Under the pieces are notes generated by a model, which was not told the DNA's origin, ran no database searches, and saw only the letters and a list, made by a program, of their open reading frames with translations. Shown here piece by piece: positions 1 through 8,941 of a stretch of 64,000 nt of DNA. How positions within the stretch are numbered: the stretch's first letter is position 1; every line of letters begins with the position of its first letter. This stretch comes from Roseburia hominis. Lineage in GTDB: Bacteria > Bacillota > Clostridia > Lachnospirales > Lachnospiraceae. The stretch covers positions 1-64,000 of the forward strand of contig NZ_JADYUI010000007.1 of the NCBI RefSeq assembly GCF_021531695.1, in the 5' to 3' direction. Both the position numbers and the translations under genes were made by a program.

Positions 1-48
1 CCACATACGTTTCAGTCATTAAAGCTGTTGGAGGAATCTTTGGCTTGA
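1..48 (+). CDS. recO: 3' end of a gene, probably DNA repair protein RecO
   Basis: Frame 1 is open from the window edge to a TGA at 46-48. The last residues read FQSLKLLEESLA, which resembles the RecO C-terminus (a 'K/QSL..L..L' helix). RecO is a recombination mediator that loads RecA. In Lachnospiraceae recO often lies just upstream of glyS, which fits here. Only 15 residues are visible, so the call rests on a short match plus gene order. Confidence 0.4.
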   Translation, partial: PHTFQSLKLLEESLA

Positions 49-73
49 AATCAGTATATGAAAATAGTATAAT
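45..73 (+). promoter_or_regulatory. Sigma-A promoter for the lipoprotein-glyS unit
   Basis: TTGAAA (45-50), a 17-base spacer, then a perfect TATAAT (68-73). The -35 box overlaps the end of the preceding reading frame. It lies 57 bases ahead of the lipoprotein start. Confidence 0.7.
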
Positions 74-129
74 ACATAGGATTAACAGTAGAGAAGACTG
101 TTTCATTAGTGACAGTGAGGAGGAACTTT

Positions 130-786
130 ATGAAGAAATTGACAGTGTCCGGTCTTTTCCTTGCAGGAGTGCTTTTATGTTCCGGCTGTGGTGTAAAGTC
201 TGATGCGGATACCACCACACTATATGTGGAAGGCAGCGGGAAGATTGAAGAATTGACCGTAGAAGCATTCGATAAAGATTACTATGACGAGGAAGAATTA
301 AAGACTTACATTGACAAAGAAGTTGATTCTTATAAAAAAGACGGAGGAACCGGTAATGTCAAAGTAAAGAAATGTGCCGTGAAGGATCAGGTGGTAAAGC
401 TTTTGATGGAGTATGACAGTGCAGAAAGTTATGCATCCTTTAATGACACAGAATTTTATACTGGTACGATTTTAAAAGCGCAGGCAGATGGATATGAATT
501 TGATCTCGATTTTTATGCGCCACAGAAAGAGGATACAAAAAAAGAAAAGGTATCTGACACGGAAGAAACTGTCGGCAGTGTACAGGAAGCAGTGGCCATT
601 TCTGATGTTTTGGCAGAAGATGATAATAAAGTAGTGATTTTGCAGCAGGATACTGCAGTTGAGGTAAAGGGTGAAATCCTGTACGTATCAGAGCATGTAG
701 AAGTAACCGGAAAGAATACGGCAAACGTATCCGGGGAAGGCGCAGACAGTGCAGATGCAAAACCGGCATATATTATATACAAATAA
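130..786 (+). CDS. Small lipoprotein of unknown function
   Basis: This 218-residue protein starts with a lipoprotein signal: two lysines, a hydrophobic stretch and the lipobox LCSGC near residue 20. After processing it should be tethered to the outer face of the membrane. The mature part is acidic and rich in Lys, Asp and Glu, with no domain I recognise. I chose ATG 130 over the upstream GTG at 109 because GAGGAGGA sits just before it and the lipobox spacing is right. It lies 21 bases upstream of glyS and probably shares its promoter. Its function is unknown. Confidence 0.75.
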   Translation: MKKLTVSGLFLAGVLLCSGCGVKSDADTTTLYVEGSGKIEELTVEAFDKDYYDEEELKTYIDKEVDSYKKDGGTGNVKVKKCAVKDQVVKLLMEYDSAESYASFNDTEFYTGTILKAQADGYEFDLDFYAPQKEDTKKEKVSDTEETVGSVQEAVAISDVLAEDDNKVVILQQDTAVEVKGEILYVSEHVEVTGKNTANVSGEGADSADAKPAYIIYK

Positions 787-807
787 CGAAATGAGAGGTT
801 ATGAAAC

Positions 808-2196
808 ATGGAAAAGACAATGGATAAGATAGTTGCGTTGGCAAAAGCAAGAGGTTTTGTATATCCGGGCTCCGAAATTTATGGAGGTCTGGCAAATACA
901 TGGGATTATGGAAATCTTGGTGTAGAGCTTAAGAACAATGTGAAAAAGGCGTGGTGGCAGAAATTTGTGCAGGAAAGTCCTTATAATGTAGGAGTAGACT
1001 GTGCTATTTTAATGAATCCACAGACCTGGGAGGCGTCCGGTCACCTGGGCGGTTTTTCCGATCCGCTTATGGATTGTAAGGAGTGTCATGAGCGTTTCCG
1101 CGCGGACAAGCTGATTGAAGAATATGCGGATGCACACGGAATAGATTACGGTGGATCTGTGGACGGATGGTCGAATGAAAAGATGCTTGCCTTTATTGAG
1201 GAGCATGAAGTTCCATGTCCAAGTTGCGGTAAACACAACTTTACGGATATTCGTCAGTTCAATCTGATGTTTAAAACGTTCCAGGGTGTTACCGAAGATG
1301 CAAAAAATACCGTATATTTACGTCCGGAAACAGCACAGGGTATTTTTGTAAACTTTAAGAATGTTCAAAGAACTTCAAGAAAGAAGATTCCATTTGGTAT
1401 TGGACAGATCGGAAAAGCATTCCGTAATGAGATTACACCGGGTAACTTTACTTTCCGTACCAGAGAATTTGAGCAGATGGAGCTGGAGTTTTTCTGCGAA
1501 CCGGGAACTGATTTAGAGTGGTTCCAGTATTGGAGAGCTTACTGCCGTGACTGGCTTTTGAATCTGGGAATTAAAGAAGATGAAATCAGACTGCGTGATC
1601 ATTCACCGGAAGAACTTGTTTTTTACAGCAAAGGAACGACCGATATTGAGTTCAAGTTCCCATTTGGCTGGGGAGAACTCTGGGGAATTGCAGACAGAAC
1701 CGATTATGATCTGACACAGCATCAGAAGACATCCGGTCAGGATTTAACTTATTTTGATGATGTAAAGAATGAAAAATATCTTCCGTATGTAATTGAGCCG
1801 TCTCTTGGTGCAGACCGTGTTGTACTTGCTTTTCTTTGTGCAGCTTATGATGAAGAGGAATTAGAGGGCGGTGATATGCGTACTGTTCTTCATTTCCATC
1901 CGGCACTTGCTCCGGTCAAAATCGGTGTATTGCCATTGTCTAAGAAATTAAACGAAGGTGCAGAAGCGGTATATGCGAAACTTGCAAAGAAATATAACTG
2001 TGAGTTTGACGATAGAGGCAATATCGGAAAACGTTACAGAAGACAGGACGAGATTGGTACACCATTCTGTGTTACTTATGACTTCGATTCGGAAGAAGAC
2101 CATGCAGTAACCGTAAGAAATCGTGATACCATGGAGCAGGAAAGAATCAAAATCGAGGATTTGGATGCATATTTTGCAGATAAATTCGTATTCTAA
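808..2196 (+). CDS. glyS: Glycyl-tRNA synthetase (single-chain, class II)
   Basis: Charges tRNA-Gly with glycine in the cytoplasm. The 462-residue chain is the homodimeric (alpha2) type found in many Firmicutes, not the alpha/beta type. Visible features include the N-terminal [12 protein letters not shown] segment, zinc-type cysteine pairs (CKECHE; CPSCGKH), a class II motif 2 region ([21 protein letters not shown]) and a C-terminal anticodon-binding domain starting near [10 protein letters not shown]. Length is normal. GAGAGG at 793-798 supports ATG 808. I saw no T-box leader upstream. A strong terminator follows. Confidence 0.97.
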   Translation: MEKTMDKIVALAKARGFVYPGSEIYGGLANTWDYGNLGVELKNNVKKAWWQKFVQESPYNVGVDCAILMNPQTWEASGHLGGFSDPLMDCKECHERFRADKLIEEYADAHGIDYGGSVDGWSNEKMLAFIEEHEVPCPSCGKHNFTDIRQFNLMFKTFQGVTEDAKNTVYLRPETAQGIFVNFKNVQRTSRKKIPFGIGQIGKAFRNEITPGNFTFRTREFEQMELEFFCEPGTDLEWFQYWRAYCRDWLLNLGIKEDEIRLRDHSPEELVFYSKGTTDIEFKFPFGWGELWGIADRTDYDLTQHQKTSGQDLTYFDDVKNEKYLPYVIEPSLGADRVVLAFLCAAYDEEELEGGDMRTVLHFHPALAPVKIGVLPLSKKLNEGAEAVYAKLAKKYNCEFDDRGNIGKRYRRQDEIGTPFCVTYDFDSEEDHAVTVRNRDTMEQERIKIEDLDAYFADKFVF

Positions 2197-2247
2197 CTTT
2201 ATTAGGAAAAGATTATGAATATTGTTTCGTTATCATAAAACCAGAAA

Positions 2248-2298
2248 CAGGAACTTTTACCAGAAGAAAACAGAGTGGTAGGGGTTCCTGCTTTTTTG
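2248..2298 (+). terminator. Intrinsic terminator after glyS
   Basis: CAGGAAC (2248-2254) pairs with GTTCCTG (2284-2290), and an inner TACCA/TGGTA pair extends the stem. A run of six T follows. Confidence 0.85.
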
Positions 2299-2305
2299 TT
2301 TGGAC

Positions 2306-2334
2306 TTTACAGTAAGGGAAATTTTCGTTATAAT
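2306..2334 (+). promoter_or_regulatory. Sigma-A promoter of the amino-acid ABC operon
   Basis: TTTACA (2306-2311), 17-base spacer, TATAAT (2329-2334). It begins just after the glyS terminator and about 80 bases ahead of the binding-protein gene. Confidence 0.75.
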
Positions 2335-2357
2335 CTTTTGTATGTTCTTAAAAAAAT

Positions 2358-2375
2358 AAAGAATAAATATTCTTT
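2358..2375 (+). promoter_or_regulatory. Candidate ARG box (ArgR operator)
   Basis: AAAGAATAAATATTCTTT is an 18-base palindrome whose core GAAT-AAAT-ATTC fits the ARG box core GAATWWWWATTC. It lies roughly 20-35 bases downstream of the expected start of transcription, where a bound repressor could block the operon. An argR gene is present at 47638-48090. The outer TG/CA bases of the consensus are missing, so this is a candidate only. Confidence 0.45.
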
Positions 2376-2415
2376 TATTTTTTAGAATAATATAGGAATT
2401 TTTGGAGGCACTATT

Positions 2416-3246
2416 ATGAAAAAGAAAATTTTAGCAGTTTGTTTAGGTACAGCAATGGCAACCATGATGTTTGCAGGATGTGGTTCCTCAGATGATAAGA
2501 CAACGGGGGGCACAGATGCTGCAAAGGAAGAAACAACAGGAACAGAGACAGATGCTGCAAAAAAAGATACATCAGGCAAGAAATATGTCATTGCAACGGA
2601 TACTGTTTTTGCTCCGTTTGAATTTACAAATGCAGAGGGTGATTTTGTAGGAATCGATGTGGATATCTTAGATGCGATTGCAAAGGATCAGGGATTTGAG
2701 TATGAATTACAGTCTCTTGGATTTGATGCTGCATTAGTAGCTGTTCAGTCCGGACAGGCAGATGGTGTAATTGCAGGTATGTCTATTACAGATGAGAGAA
2801 AAGAAACATTTGATTTTTCAGAAGCATATTATGATGCAGATGTTACCATGGCAGTAGCAGCAGGTTCTGATGTTGCATCTTATGAAGATTTAAACGGAAA
2901 GAAAGTAGCGGTTAAAACAGGAACAAATGGTTCTGATTATGCAAAATCCATTAAAGATCAGTATGGATTTGATATTGTTGAATTCAAAGATTCTCCTACT
3001 ATGTATCAGGACGTAATTACCGGAAATACGGTAGCATGTTTTGAAGATTATCCGGTTATGGCATATAACATTGCACAGGGTGCAGGAATGGAAATTCCGG
3101 AAGGAATGACAGCAGCAGGTTCTTCTTACGGATTTGCGGTACAGAAAGGTCAGAATGCTGAATTATTAGAGATGTTTGATGCTGGTCTTAAGAACATTAA
3201 AGAGAATGGAACATATCAGGAAATTGTAGATAAATATACAAAATAA
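2416..3246 (+). CDS. Amino-acid ABC transporter substrate-binding lipoprotein
   Basis: Captures a polar amino acid outside the cell and delivers it to the permease encoded next. The 276-residue chain has a lipoprotein signal with lipobox FAGC (Cys about 22), a charged threonine-rich linker, then a family 3 solute-binding fold. Recognisable segments are FAPFEFTNAEGDFVGIDVDI, AGMSITDERKETFDFSEAYY and the KVAVKTGTNGSDYA hinge. The TDERKE segment is typical of the Arg/His/Gln binding branch. GGAGG 8 bases before ATG 2416 fixes the start. The substrate cannot be read from sequence; the upstream ARG-like box hints at arginine or a related amino acid. Confidence 0.93.
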   Translation: MKKKILAVCLGTAMATMMFAGCGSSDDKTTGGTDAAKEETTGTETDAAKKDTSGKKYVIATDTVFAPFEFTNAEGDFVGIDVDILDAIAKDQGFEYELQSLGFDAALVAVQSGQADGVIAGMSITDERKETFDFSEAYYDADVTMAVAAGSDVASYEDLNGKKVAVKTGTNGSDYAKSIKDQYGFDIVEFKDSPTMYQDVITGNTVACFEDYPVMAYNIAQGAGMEIPEGMTAAGSSYGFAVQKGQNAELLEMFDAGLKNIKENGTYQEIVDKYTK

Positions 3247-3265
3247 TTAGAAACGGGGAAAGCCG

Positions 3266-3946
3266 ATGATTTCAATTATACACACGTATAAAGGATTACT
3301 GTTACAGTCGCTTGGACAGACTTTGTTGTTGACTTTATTGTCACTTATTTTTGCATTTATTATTGGTCTTGTTTTTGGACTTTTAAGTGTTAGTAAATCA
3401 AAAATATTAAATTGTATTTCTACTATTTATGTAGATGGAATCCGTGGTATACCGCTTATTGTTTTGGCTTATTTTATTTATTTCGGTATTCCGGCAGCAA
3501 TCAAAGCAGTCGGATTTACGGATTTTAAAATGTCGGCACTGGTAGCCGGAACGATTTCTCTTTCCATGAATGCAGGTGCGTATATGGCAGAGATTTTCCG
3601 TGCCGGAATCCAGTCTGTTGATAAAGGACAGATGGAGGCGGCAAGAAGCCTTGGTCTTAGCTACGGAAAATCCATGAAAAAGGTTATTTTGCCACAGGCG
3701 ATTCGTACGATGATACCTTCTATTATTAATCAGTTTATTATTTCCTTGAAAGATACCTCGATTCTTTCGGTTATCGGGTTTCCGGAACTTACAAAGGCGG
3801 GCAATATTATTGTTGGTAACACCTTCAAGGCATTACAGGTTTGGGGAATTATAGCAATCATGTATATGGTTGTTATCATTACGTTATCCAGAATCGCAAA
3901 GAGGATTGAAAGGAGAATAAACGTTGGAAAACTCGAAGCAAACTAA
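3266..3946 (+). CDS. Polar amino-acid ABC transporter permease
   Basis: Membrane channel subunit of the same importer, 226 residues with about five transmembrane helices. The EAA loop that contacts the ATPase is clear: [22 protein letters not shown]. It belongs to the HisM/GlnP permease group. It starts 20 bases after the binding-protein gene, and its last 23 bases overlap the ATPase gene, which indicates one transcript and coupled translation. Only one permease gene is present, so it probably works as a homodimer. Confidence 0.93.
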   Translation: MISIIHTYKGLLLQSLGQTLLLTLLSLIFAFIIGLVFGLLSVSKSKILNCISTIYVDGIRGIPLIVLAYFIYFGIPAAIKAVGFTDFKMSALVAGTISLSMNAGAYMAEIFRAGIQSVDKGQMEAARSLGLSYGKSMKKVILPQAIRTMIPSIINQFIISLKDTSILSVIGFPELTKAGNIIVGNTFKALQVWGIIAIMYMVVIITLSRIAKRIERRINVGKLEAN

Positions 3947-4667
3947 GGTATCGGTGAAAAATTTAAAGAAAAATTTCGGAAAACTGGAAGTTTTAAAAGA
4001 TATTGATCTGGAAATACAAGAGGGCGAGGTAGTAGTTCTTCTGGGACCTTCCGGTTCCGGCAAATCTACATTTTTGCGTTGCTTAAATCGTCTGGAAGAG
4101 ATTACAGCGGGCGAAGTTACGGTAGACGGAATCAGTGTGAGCGATAAAAAAACAGATATTAATAAGCTGCGTGAAAATATCGGAATGGTTTTTCAGCATT
4201 TTAATCTGTTCCCGCATATGACAGTTCTTGAGAATATTATGCTTGCTCCGGTAGAATTAAAGAAGATGACAAAAGAAGAAGCAAGACAAAAGGGATTGTC
4301 ACTTTTAAAACGGGTAGGGCTTGCAGATAAGGCAGATGTTTATCCGCCACAGCTTTCTGGTGGACAGAAGCAGCGTGTTGCAATTGCACGGGCTCTTGCG
4401 ATGAATCCGGATATCATGCTCTTTGATGAACCGACCAGTGCACTGGATCCGGAAATGGTCGGTGAAGTGTTGGCGGTTATGAAAGAACTTGCAGCAGAGG
4501 GAATGACGATGGTGGTTGTAACCCATGAGATCGGGTTCGCAAGAGAGGTTGCAAGCCGTGTTGTTTTTATGGATGGCGGATATGTGGTAGAACAGGGTAC
4601 ACCGGAAGAAGTCATCCTGCATCCGAAAGAACAAAGAACGATTGATTTTTTAAATAAAGTATTGTAA
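3924..4667 (+). CDS. Polar amino-acid ABC transporter ATPase
   Basis: Energises the importer by ATP hydrolysis on the inner membrane face. All motifs are intact in 247 residues: Walker [11 protein letters not shown]-loop near [12 protein letters not shown], signature LSGGQKQR, Walker [15 protein letters not shown] and switch His in VVTHE. It is GlnQ/ArtP-like. The start is a TTG at 3924 supported by AGGAG at 3911-3915; an internal GTG at 3954 has no such site. It overlaps the permease gene by 23 bases. Confidence 0.95.
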   Translation: MENSKQTKVSVKNLKKNFGKLEVLKDIDLEIQEGEVVVLLGPSGSGKSTFLRCLNRLEEITAGEVTVDGISVSDKKTDINKLRENIGMVFQHFNLFPHMTVLENIMLAPVELKKMTKEEARQKGLSLLKRVGLADKADVYPPQLSGGQKQRVAIARALAMNPDIMLFDEPTSALDPEMVGEVLAVMKELAAEGMTMVVVTHEIGFAREVASRVVFMDGGYVVEQGTPEEVILHPKEQRTIDFLNKVL

Positions 4668-4714
4668 ATTTGCCCCAGTATGGGCTGATGTTCAATGATA
4701 ACAGGAGAAAATCT

Positions 4715-5296
4715 ATGAAAAAGATTATTACCATCAGTCGTGAATTCGGAGCCGGCGGAGGCGAAATCGGAAAAAGGCTGGCCGAAGAACTTCAATATGA
4801 TTATTATGACAAAGAGCTGATTTTAATGGCAGCTGCACATGCGGATATTGCCGTTTCCAATTTGATTGAATGGGATGAAAAAGTGCCGATTAATTTTGGA
4901 TTTACACAGAGTTTGTTTAATTTTTATAACAAACCGATGAGTGAAAAGATTTTTGAGGCACAAAAGCAGGTGATACGAAAAATTGGAGAAAAAGGACATT
5001 GTGTCATTGTTGGCAGAAATGCCAACGCAATTTTAAAAGAATATGATGATTGTTTAAATGTATTTATTCGTGCTGATTTTAACTGGCGGTTAAATCGTAT
5101 GAAAGATAAAATGGAAAATCTGACGGAATCCCAGGTGGCGGGTGAGATGAAAACAATTGATCGTGTTCGTAAAAAATACTGTACGTATTATACAAATACG
5201 AATTTTGGAAGTATGGAGCAGTATGATATTGCATTGAATTCGTCGAGACTTGGTATTGATGCGTGTGTGAAGGCGATTCTTGCATTAGTGAAATGA
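4715..5296 (+). CDS. Cytidylate-kinase-like family protein
   Basis: A 193-residue P-loop protein of the cytidylate-kinase-like group common in Clostridia. It opens with KIITISREFGAGGGEIGKRL, a glycine-rich nucleotide-binding loop that lacks the usual GKS/T ending, and carries a VIVGRNANAIL strand and an arginine-rich lid (RADFNWRLNRM, RVRKKYCTYYTN). True CMP kinase activity is not assured. ATG 4715 is preferred over an upstream in-frame ATG because AGGAG (4703-4707) precedes it. It follows the ABC ATPase by 47 bases and ends at a terminator, so it may be the last gene of that operon. Confidence 0.85.
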   Translation: MKKIITISREFGAGGGEIGKRLAEELQYDYYDKELILMAAAHADIAVSNLIEWDEKVPINFGFTQSLFNFYNKPMSEKIFEAQKQVIRKIGEKGHCVIVGRNANAILKEYDDCLNVFIRADFNWRLNRMKDKMENLTESQVAGEMKTIDRVRKKYCTYYTNTNFGSMEQYDIALNSSRLGIDACVKAILALVK

Positions 5297-5316
5297 TTGA
5301 ATTACAGATAAGAGAG

Positions 5317-5349
5317 GAACAACTGAAAAGATGGTTGTTCTTTTTTTTG
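5317..5349 (+). terminator. Intrinsic terminator
   Basis: GAACAAC (5317-5323) pairs with GTTGTTC (5334-5340) around a 10-base loop, followed by nine T. It closes the ABC operon and isolates the signalling island. Confidence 0.85.
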
Positions 5350-5443
5350 TGCCAAAAAAGATTTCAATTGAATGAAAAAACAAAAGGAAAATGTCTGAAT
5401 CGCAAGTAAAATATATAAAAATTGTAAAACTTACACAGTATAC

Positions 5444-5472
5444 TTGCAAAGTATTCATAAGTATTTTATAAT
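5444..5472 (+). promoter_or_regulatory. Sigma-A promoter of the signalling island
   Basis: TTGCAA (5444-5449), 17-base spacer, TATAAT (5467-5472). It is the only good promoter seen before the che genes, and the genes to 14521 are tightly spaced, so it may drive all of them. No sigma-28-type flagellar promoter was seen. Confidence 0.65.
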
Positions 5473-5524
5473 TTAAGAATAAGAAATAAGATGTCACTCA
5501 AATCCAAGAATGGAGGGGGCTTTT

Positions 5525-6967
5525 ATGAAGCTGGGTGAGGAGAGAGGAAAAGAAGAGATACAATGTTGTTTTTCTATGGATGAAGCATTGGAACTGGTGC
5601 TCATTTTTGATAAAAACGGAAACATTGTGTATGCAAATTCTGCAGCAAAGCAGAAATTGGAATATGGGGATGCACTTTGCGGGACACCAATCAGTGAGAT
5701 TTTTCCGAATTCTTTTTCGGTTACAGAGAATGGATTTCATACAGATTATGAATTTGGAGAAAAGTTACAGGATTTGATGGCATACAGGAAAAACCGTACC
5801 TGTTTTTGCGTGGAAGCGAAGATTTTGGAAGATCAAAACGAAGAGGGAAACTATGTCTGCATGGCAAACGATGCATCGAAGCGTGATTTCTTAGAAAAGG
5901 AAATTACAAAGGTGGAGCAGGAAGCAAAGCAGGCATTGAAAGTCAAATCAGAATTTGTTGCAAATGTTACACATGAATTACGGACACCTGTGAATGGAAT
6001 TCTTGGTAATACAAAGGAATTGTTGGAGAAAGAACAGGATGAAGGTAATTTAAAAATTCTCAGGCTGATTGAACATGGCTGTAAAGATATGAACGGCATT
6101 ATCAATAATATACTGGATTTTTCAAAGCTGGAAGCTGGAAAATTTACTTTAGAGCCGCAGAAGTTTCATTTTCGCAATATGATGGATTATGTGAAGGCAA
6201 ATCACATCAATAAAATTACCGAAAAAGGATTGGAATTTTTTACAACCATATCTCCTGAAATTCCGGAATATCTCATTGGGGACGAACTGCGAATCGTGCA
6301 GATTTTAAATAATCTTTTATCCAATGCCTGCAAATTTACGGCAGTTGGGAAAATAGCAGTAGAGGTATTAAAGACATCACAGGTAAATAACAGGATAGAG
6401 TTATATTTTCTGGTCGTTGATTCGGGAATCGGAATTGAAAAAGCAGACATGGATAAATTGTTTAAGAGCTTTTCACAGGTAGATGCCTCCATTTCAAGAA
6501 AATATGGAGGAACAGGTCTTGGACTTAATATTTGCAAGCAGCTGGTTGAACTGATGGGTGGGAACATCAGTGTAGACAGTGAAAAAAACAAAGGTTCTGT
6601 CTTTTCTTTTTCCATCTGGCTTGAGATACCGGAAGATGAAATGGAAGGGACGGCTTCTAATATTAATATACATATGCCATTTGGCCCGATTGTGGATTTG
6701 CATGGAAATACAGAAGAAACAGGGGTAAAAAAATATGGAACCGCAGAAAATCTGCAGGAAATAAAAAATAAAATGTCAAAATTTATTTTAAGCGTGGAAA
6801 TGGAGAACTGGGAAAAAGCCGAGATGTTTGCAGATGTGCTCAAACAGTTGACCCAGGAAGCGCCAAAAGAAGTAAAAAACGGGGTATTAAAACTTAAAAT
6901 GGCAGTACAAAAAGAGGATTATGAAAAAGTACAGACTGCATATGATGTGTTACAAAAACTGTTTTAA
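5525..6967 (+). CDS. Soluble PAS-domain sensor histidine kinase
   Basis: A 480-residue cytoplasmic kinase with no transmembrane segment. Residues about 15-115 form a PAS-like sensor (LVLIFDKNGNIVYANSAA). The dimerisation H-box HELRTPVN has the phospho-accepting His near 149. The ATPase domain keeps the N-box (NNLLSNACKFT), G1 (DSGIGIE) and G2 (GGTGLGLN). The C-terminal 100 residues are helical and unassigned; they contain no His suited to phosphotransfer. There is no receiver domain, and a receiver protein is encoded 42 bases downstream, the obvious partner. ATG 5525 is chosen because GGAGGGGG lies between it and the upstream ATG 5510. Confidence 0.9.
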   Translation: MKLGEERGKEEIQCCFSMDEALELVLIFDKNGNIVYANSAAKQKLEYGDALCGTPISEIFPNSFSVTENGFHTDYEFGEKLQDLMAYRKNRTCFCVEAKILEDQNEEGNYVCMANDASKRDFLEKEITKVEQEAKQALKVKSEFVANVTHELRTPVNGILGNTKELLEKEQDEGNLKILRLIEHGCKDMNGIINNILDFSKLEAGKFTLEPQKFHFRNMMDYVKANHINKITEKGLEFFTTISPEIPEYLIGDELRIVQILNNLLSNACKFTAVGKIAVEVLKTSQVNNRIELYFLVVDSGIGIEKADMDKLFKSFSQVDASISRKYGGTGLGLNICKQLVELMGGNISVDSEKNKGSVFSFSIWLEIPEDEMEGTASNINIHMPFGPIVDLHGNTEETGVKKYGTAENLQEIKNKMSKFILSVEMENWEKAEMFADVLKQLTQEAPKEVKNGVLKLKMAVQKEDYEKVQTAYDVLQKLF

Positions 6968-7009
6968 GATATGCAGCATGGCCTAAAGTTCAGATTGGGA
7001 GGGAAGGCT

Positions 7010-8077
7010 ATGGATAATGAAAATAAGGATAAGGTATGTATATTAATTGTAGATGATGTGGAGGCAAACCGTTTTATTTTAAGAAATATTATTGTAGAGA
7101 TGGGATACCAGCCGGTACTTGCCGAAAATGGTGTACAGGCACTGAAAATATTTCCGAAATGCCGTCCGCAGCTGATTCTTCTGGATATATCCATGCCGGA
7201 GATGGACGGATTTGAATTTTGTAAGATTATGAAAAGCAATGCGGATTCCAGGGATGTGCCAATTATATTTATCTCGGCATTTGATGATGAGAGTGATATC
7301 GAGAAGGGATTTTCACTTGGGGGAGAGGATTACGTTACAAGACCGTTTATTCCGGAAGAAATCAAAGCAAGAGTCGGGGTCCGGTTAAAATTATATGATG
7401 CAAATCAAAAGCTCATAGAAAGTAACCGGAAGCTGCAGATGGTGGTAAATGAGCAGCTAAAACAGATTGAACAGGAAAAGAAGACAGTACTTTATGCACT
7501 TGCTAATGTTGCAAGAGAGAATTCTTTTTATGATGAAAAGCATCTGGAAAGACTGCAGTATAATTGTAAGATACTGGGGCAGGCGATGCAGCTTTCCAGA
7601 TTGTATGAACATATTGTTTCAGATACTTACATAGAAGCACTGGAATTATCTGCACCTTTGTGTGACGTGGGAAATGTAGCGGTACCGATGGAAATCTTAA
7701 AGAAGAAATCCCATTTAACCGAAGGAGAAATGAACATCATGAAAACGCATACAACGGTTGGCGCAAAGATTTTGCAGGATATTAGTGCAACTGGTGATTA
7801 TAATGATTTTATCAAGGTGGCAGTAGATGTTGCCCGTTATCATCATGAAAACTGGGATGGAAGCGGATATCCAAACGGGGTGAGCGGTGATGATATACCA
7901 CTTTCGGCACAGATTGTAGCGCTGGTCAGTACTTACTGTGCATTAACTGAGAGACGAACTTACCGGGAACCATATAGCCGTGAGGAGTCTTTGGAAATCA
8001 TGCAGGCGGATGCGGGAAGTAAGTTCAATGAGGATATCTTTCAGATTTTTAAAAAAATATCCCGTCAGCTTCATTGA
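7010..8077 (+). CDS. Response regulator with a degenerate HD-GYP domain
   Basis: 355 residues. The N-terminal receiver has the acidic pair VDD, the phospho-Asp in LLDISMPEMDG (about residue 57) and Lys/Arg positions. A coiled linker leads to an HD-GYP-like domain, a fold that usually hydrolyses cyclic di-GMP. The GYP part is intact (HHENWDGSGYP), but the HD dyad reads LCDVGN where active members read LHDIGK: His is replaced by Cys near residue 218 and the Lys by Asn. Metal binding and catalysis are therefore doubtful, and it may sense or scaffold instead. ATG 7010 follows GGGAGGG by 6 bases. It is the probable partner of the upstream kinase. Confidence 0.85.
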   Translation: MDNENKDKVCILIVDDVEANRFILRNIIVEMGYQPVLAENGVQALKIFPKCRPQLILLDISMPEMDGFEFCKIMKSNADSRDVPIIFISAFDDESDIEKGFSLGGEDYVTRPFIPEEIKARVGVRLKLYDANQKLIESNRKLQMVVNEQLKQIEQEKKTVLYALANVARENSFYDEKHLERLQYNCKILGQAMQLSRLYEHIVSDTYIEALELSAPLCDVGNVAVPMEILKKKSHLTEGEMNIMKTHTTVGAKILQDISATGDYNDFIKVAVDVARYHHENWDGSGYPNGVSGDDIPLSAQIVALVSTYCALTERRTYREPYSREESLEIMQADAGSKFNEDIFQIFKKISRQLH

Positions 8078-8116
8078 CAGGACAGTGAAGCAGAAGAAAG
8101 AAACGGGGCACATAAG

Positions 8117-8938
8117 ATGATGTCAGAAGAAGAATTTAAAAGAATACTGTTGTTTTTAAAAAGCCGCTATGGAATTGATATGAGTGGGAAAAAGGTAATT
8201 ATGAATGGAAGGCTTGAGAATTATGTACGGATGAGCGGCTTTTCAAATTATCAGGAATATATGGATGCGGTGGAACGGGATTTTACCGGGGAAATGGAAA
8301 AAACGCTGGTCAATCTTTTGACTACCAATCATACTTATTTTATGCGGGAATTCGAACATTTTGAATATTTGCGGAAAGAGGTGCTTCCGTGGCTTAAGAA
8401 GAAAGAAGCCGTAAACAGGGATCTGTGTATCTGGTGCGGGGCATCTTCGACCGGTGAGGAACCTTACACAGTTGCCATGGTGTTAATGGAGTTTTTCGGA
8501 CTGGAACATAAAAGCTGGGACACAAAGGTTTTGGCAACGGATGTTTCCACTGAGGTTTTAAAGCATGCAGTAAATGGTATATACACGAAAGAGCAGATTG
8601 AAGGGCTGCCGGAACAATGGAAAAGAAGATTTTTTCGAAAGCTGCCGGACAAAGAACATTATGCGGTGACAGATGAATTAAAGAAAGAAGTTATTTTTCG
8701 ACAGTTTAATTTAATGAATCCGTTCCCATTTAAAAGAAAAATGCATGTAGTGTTTTTGCGAAATGTGATGATTTATTTTGACGACAGAACAAAAAGGGAA
8801 TTGCTTCAGAAAATATATGATGTGATGGAACCGGGAGGGTATCTGTTTATCGGGCAGACAGAGGCAATTGATCGAAGCAGTACACCGTTACAGATGATCA
8901 AACCATCGATTTTCAGAAAGCGGGAAGGGATGAAATAA
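8117..8938 (+). CDS. cheR: Chemotaxis protein methyltransferase CheR
   Basis: Transfers methyl groups from S-adenosylmethionine to glutamates on chemoreceptors, which sets adaptation. The 273-residue protein has the small N-terminal helical domain followed by the methyltransferase fold, seen in LTTNHTYFMREFEHF, the SAM loop WCGASSTGEEPYTVAM, ATDVSTEVL, and FLRNVMIYFD near the C-terminus. Length is normal. It starts either at ATG 8117 or at the adjacent ATG 8120. It is followed 3 bases later by cheB, its functional opposite. Confidence 0.96.
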   Translation: MMSEEEFKRILLFLKSRYGIDMSGKKVIMNGRLENYVRMSGFSNYQEYMDAVERDFTGEMEKTLVNLLTTNHTYFMREFEHFEYLRKEVLPWLKKKEAVNRDLCIWCGASSTGEEPYTVAMVLMEFFGLEHKSWDTKVLATDVSTEVLKHAVNGIYTKEQIEGLPEQWKRRFFRKLPDKEHYAVTDELKKEVIFRQFNLMNPFPFKRKMHVVFLRNVMIYFDDRTKRELLQKIYDVMEPGGYLFIGQTEAIDRSSTPLQMIKPSIFRKREGMK

Positions 8939-8941
8939 GGT

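Noticed and set aside
787-807. Possible T-box leader for glyS
   Set aside because: Only 21 bases separate it from the lipoprotein gene.
6202-6843. 213-codon frame antisense to the PAS kinase gene
   Set aside because: Shadow of a well-supported kinase gene; Ser/Phe-rich with no start signals.
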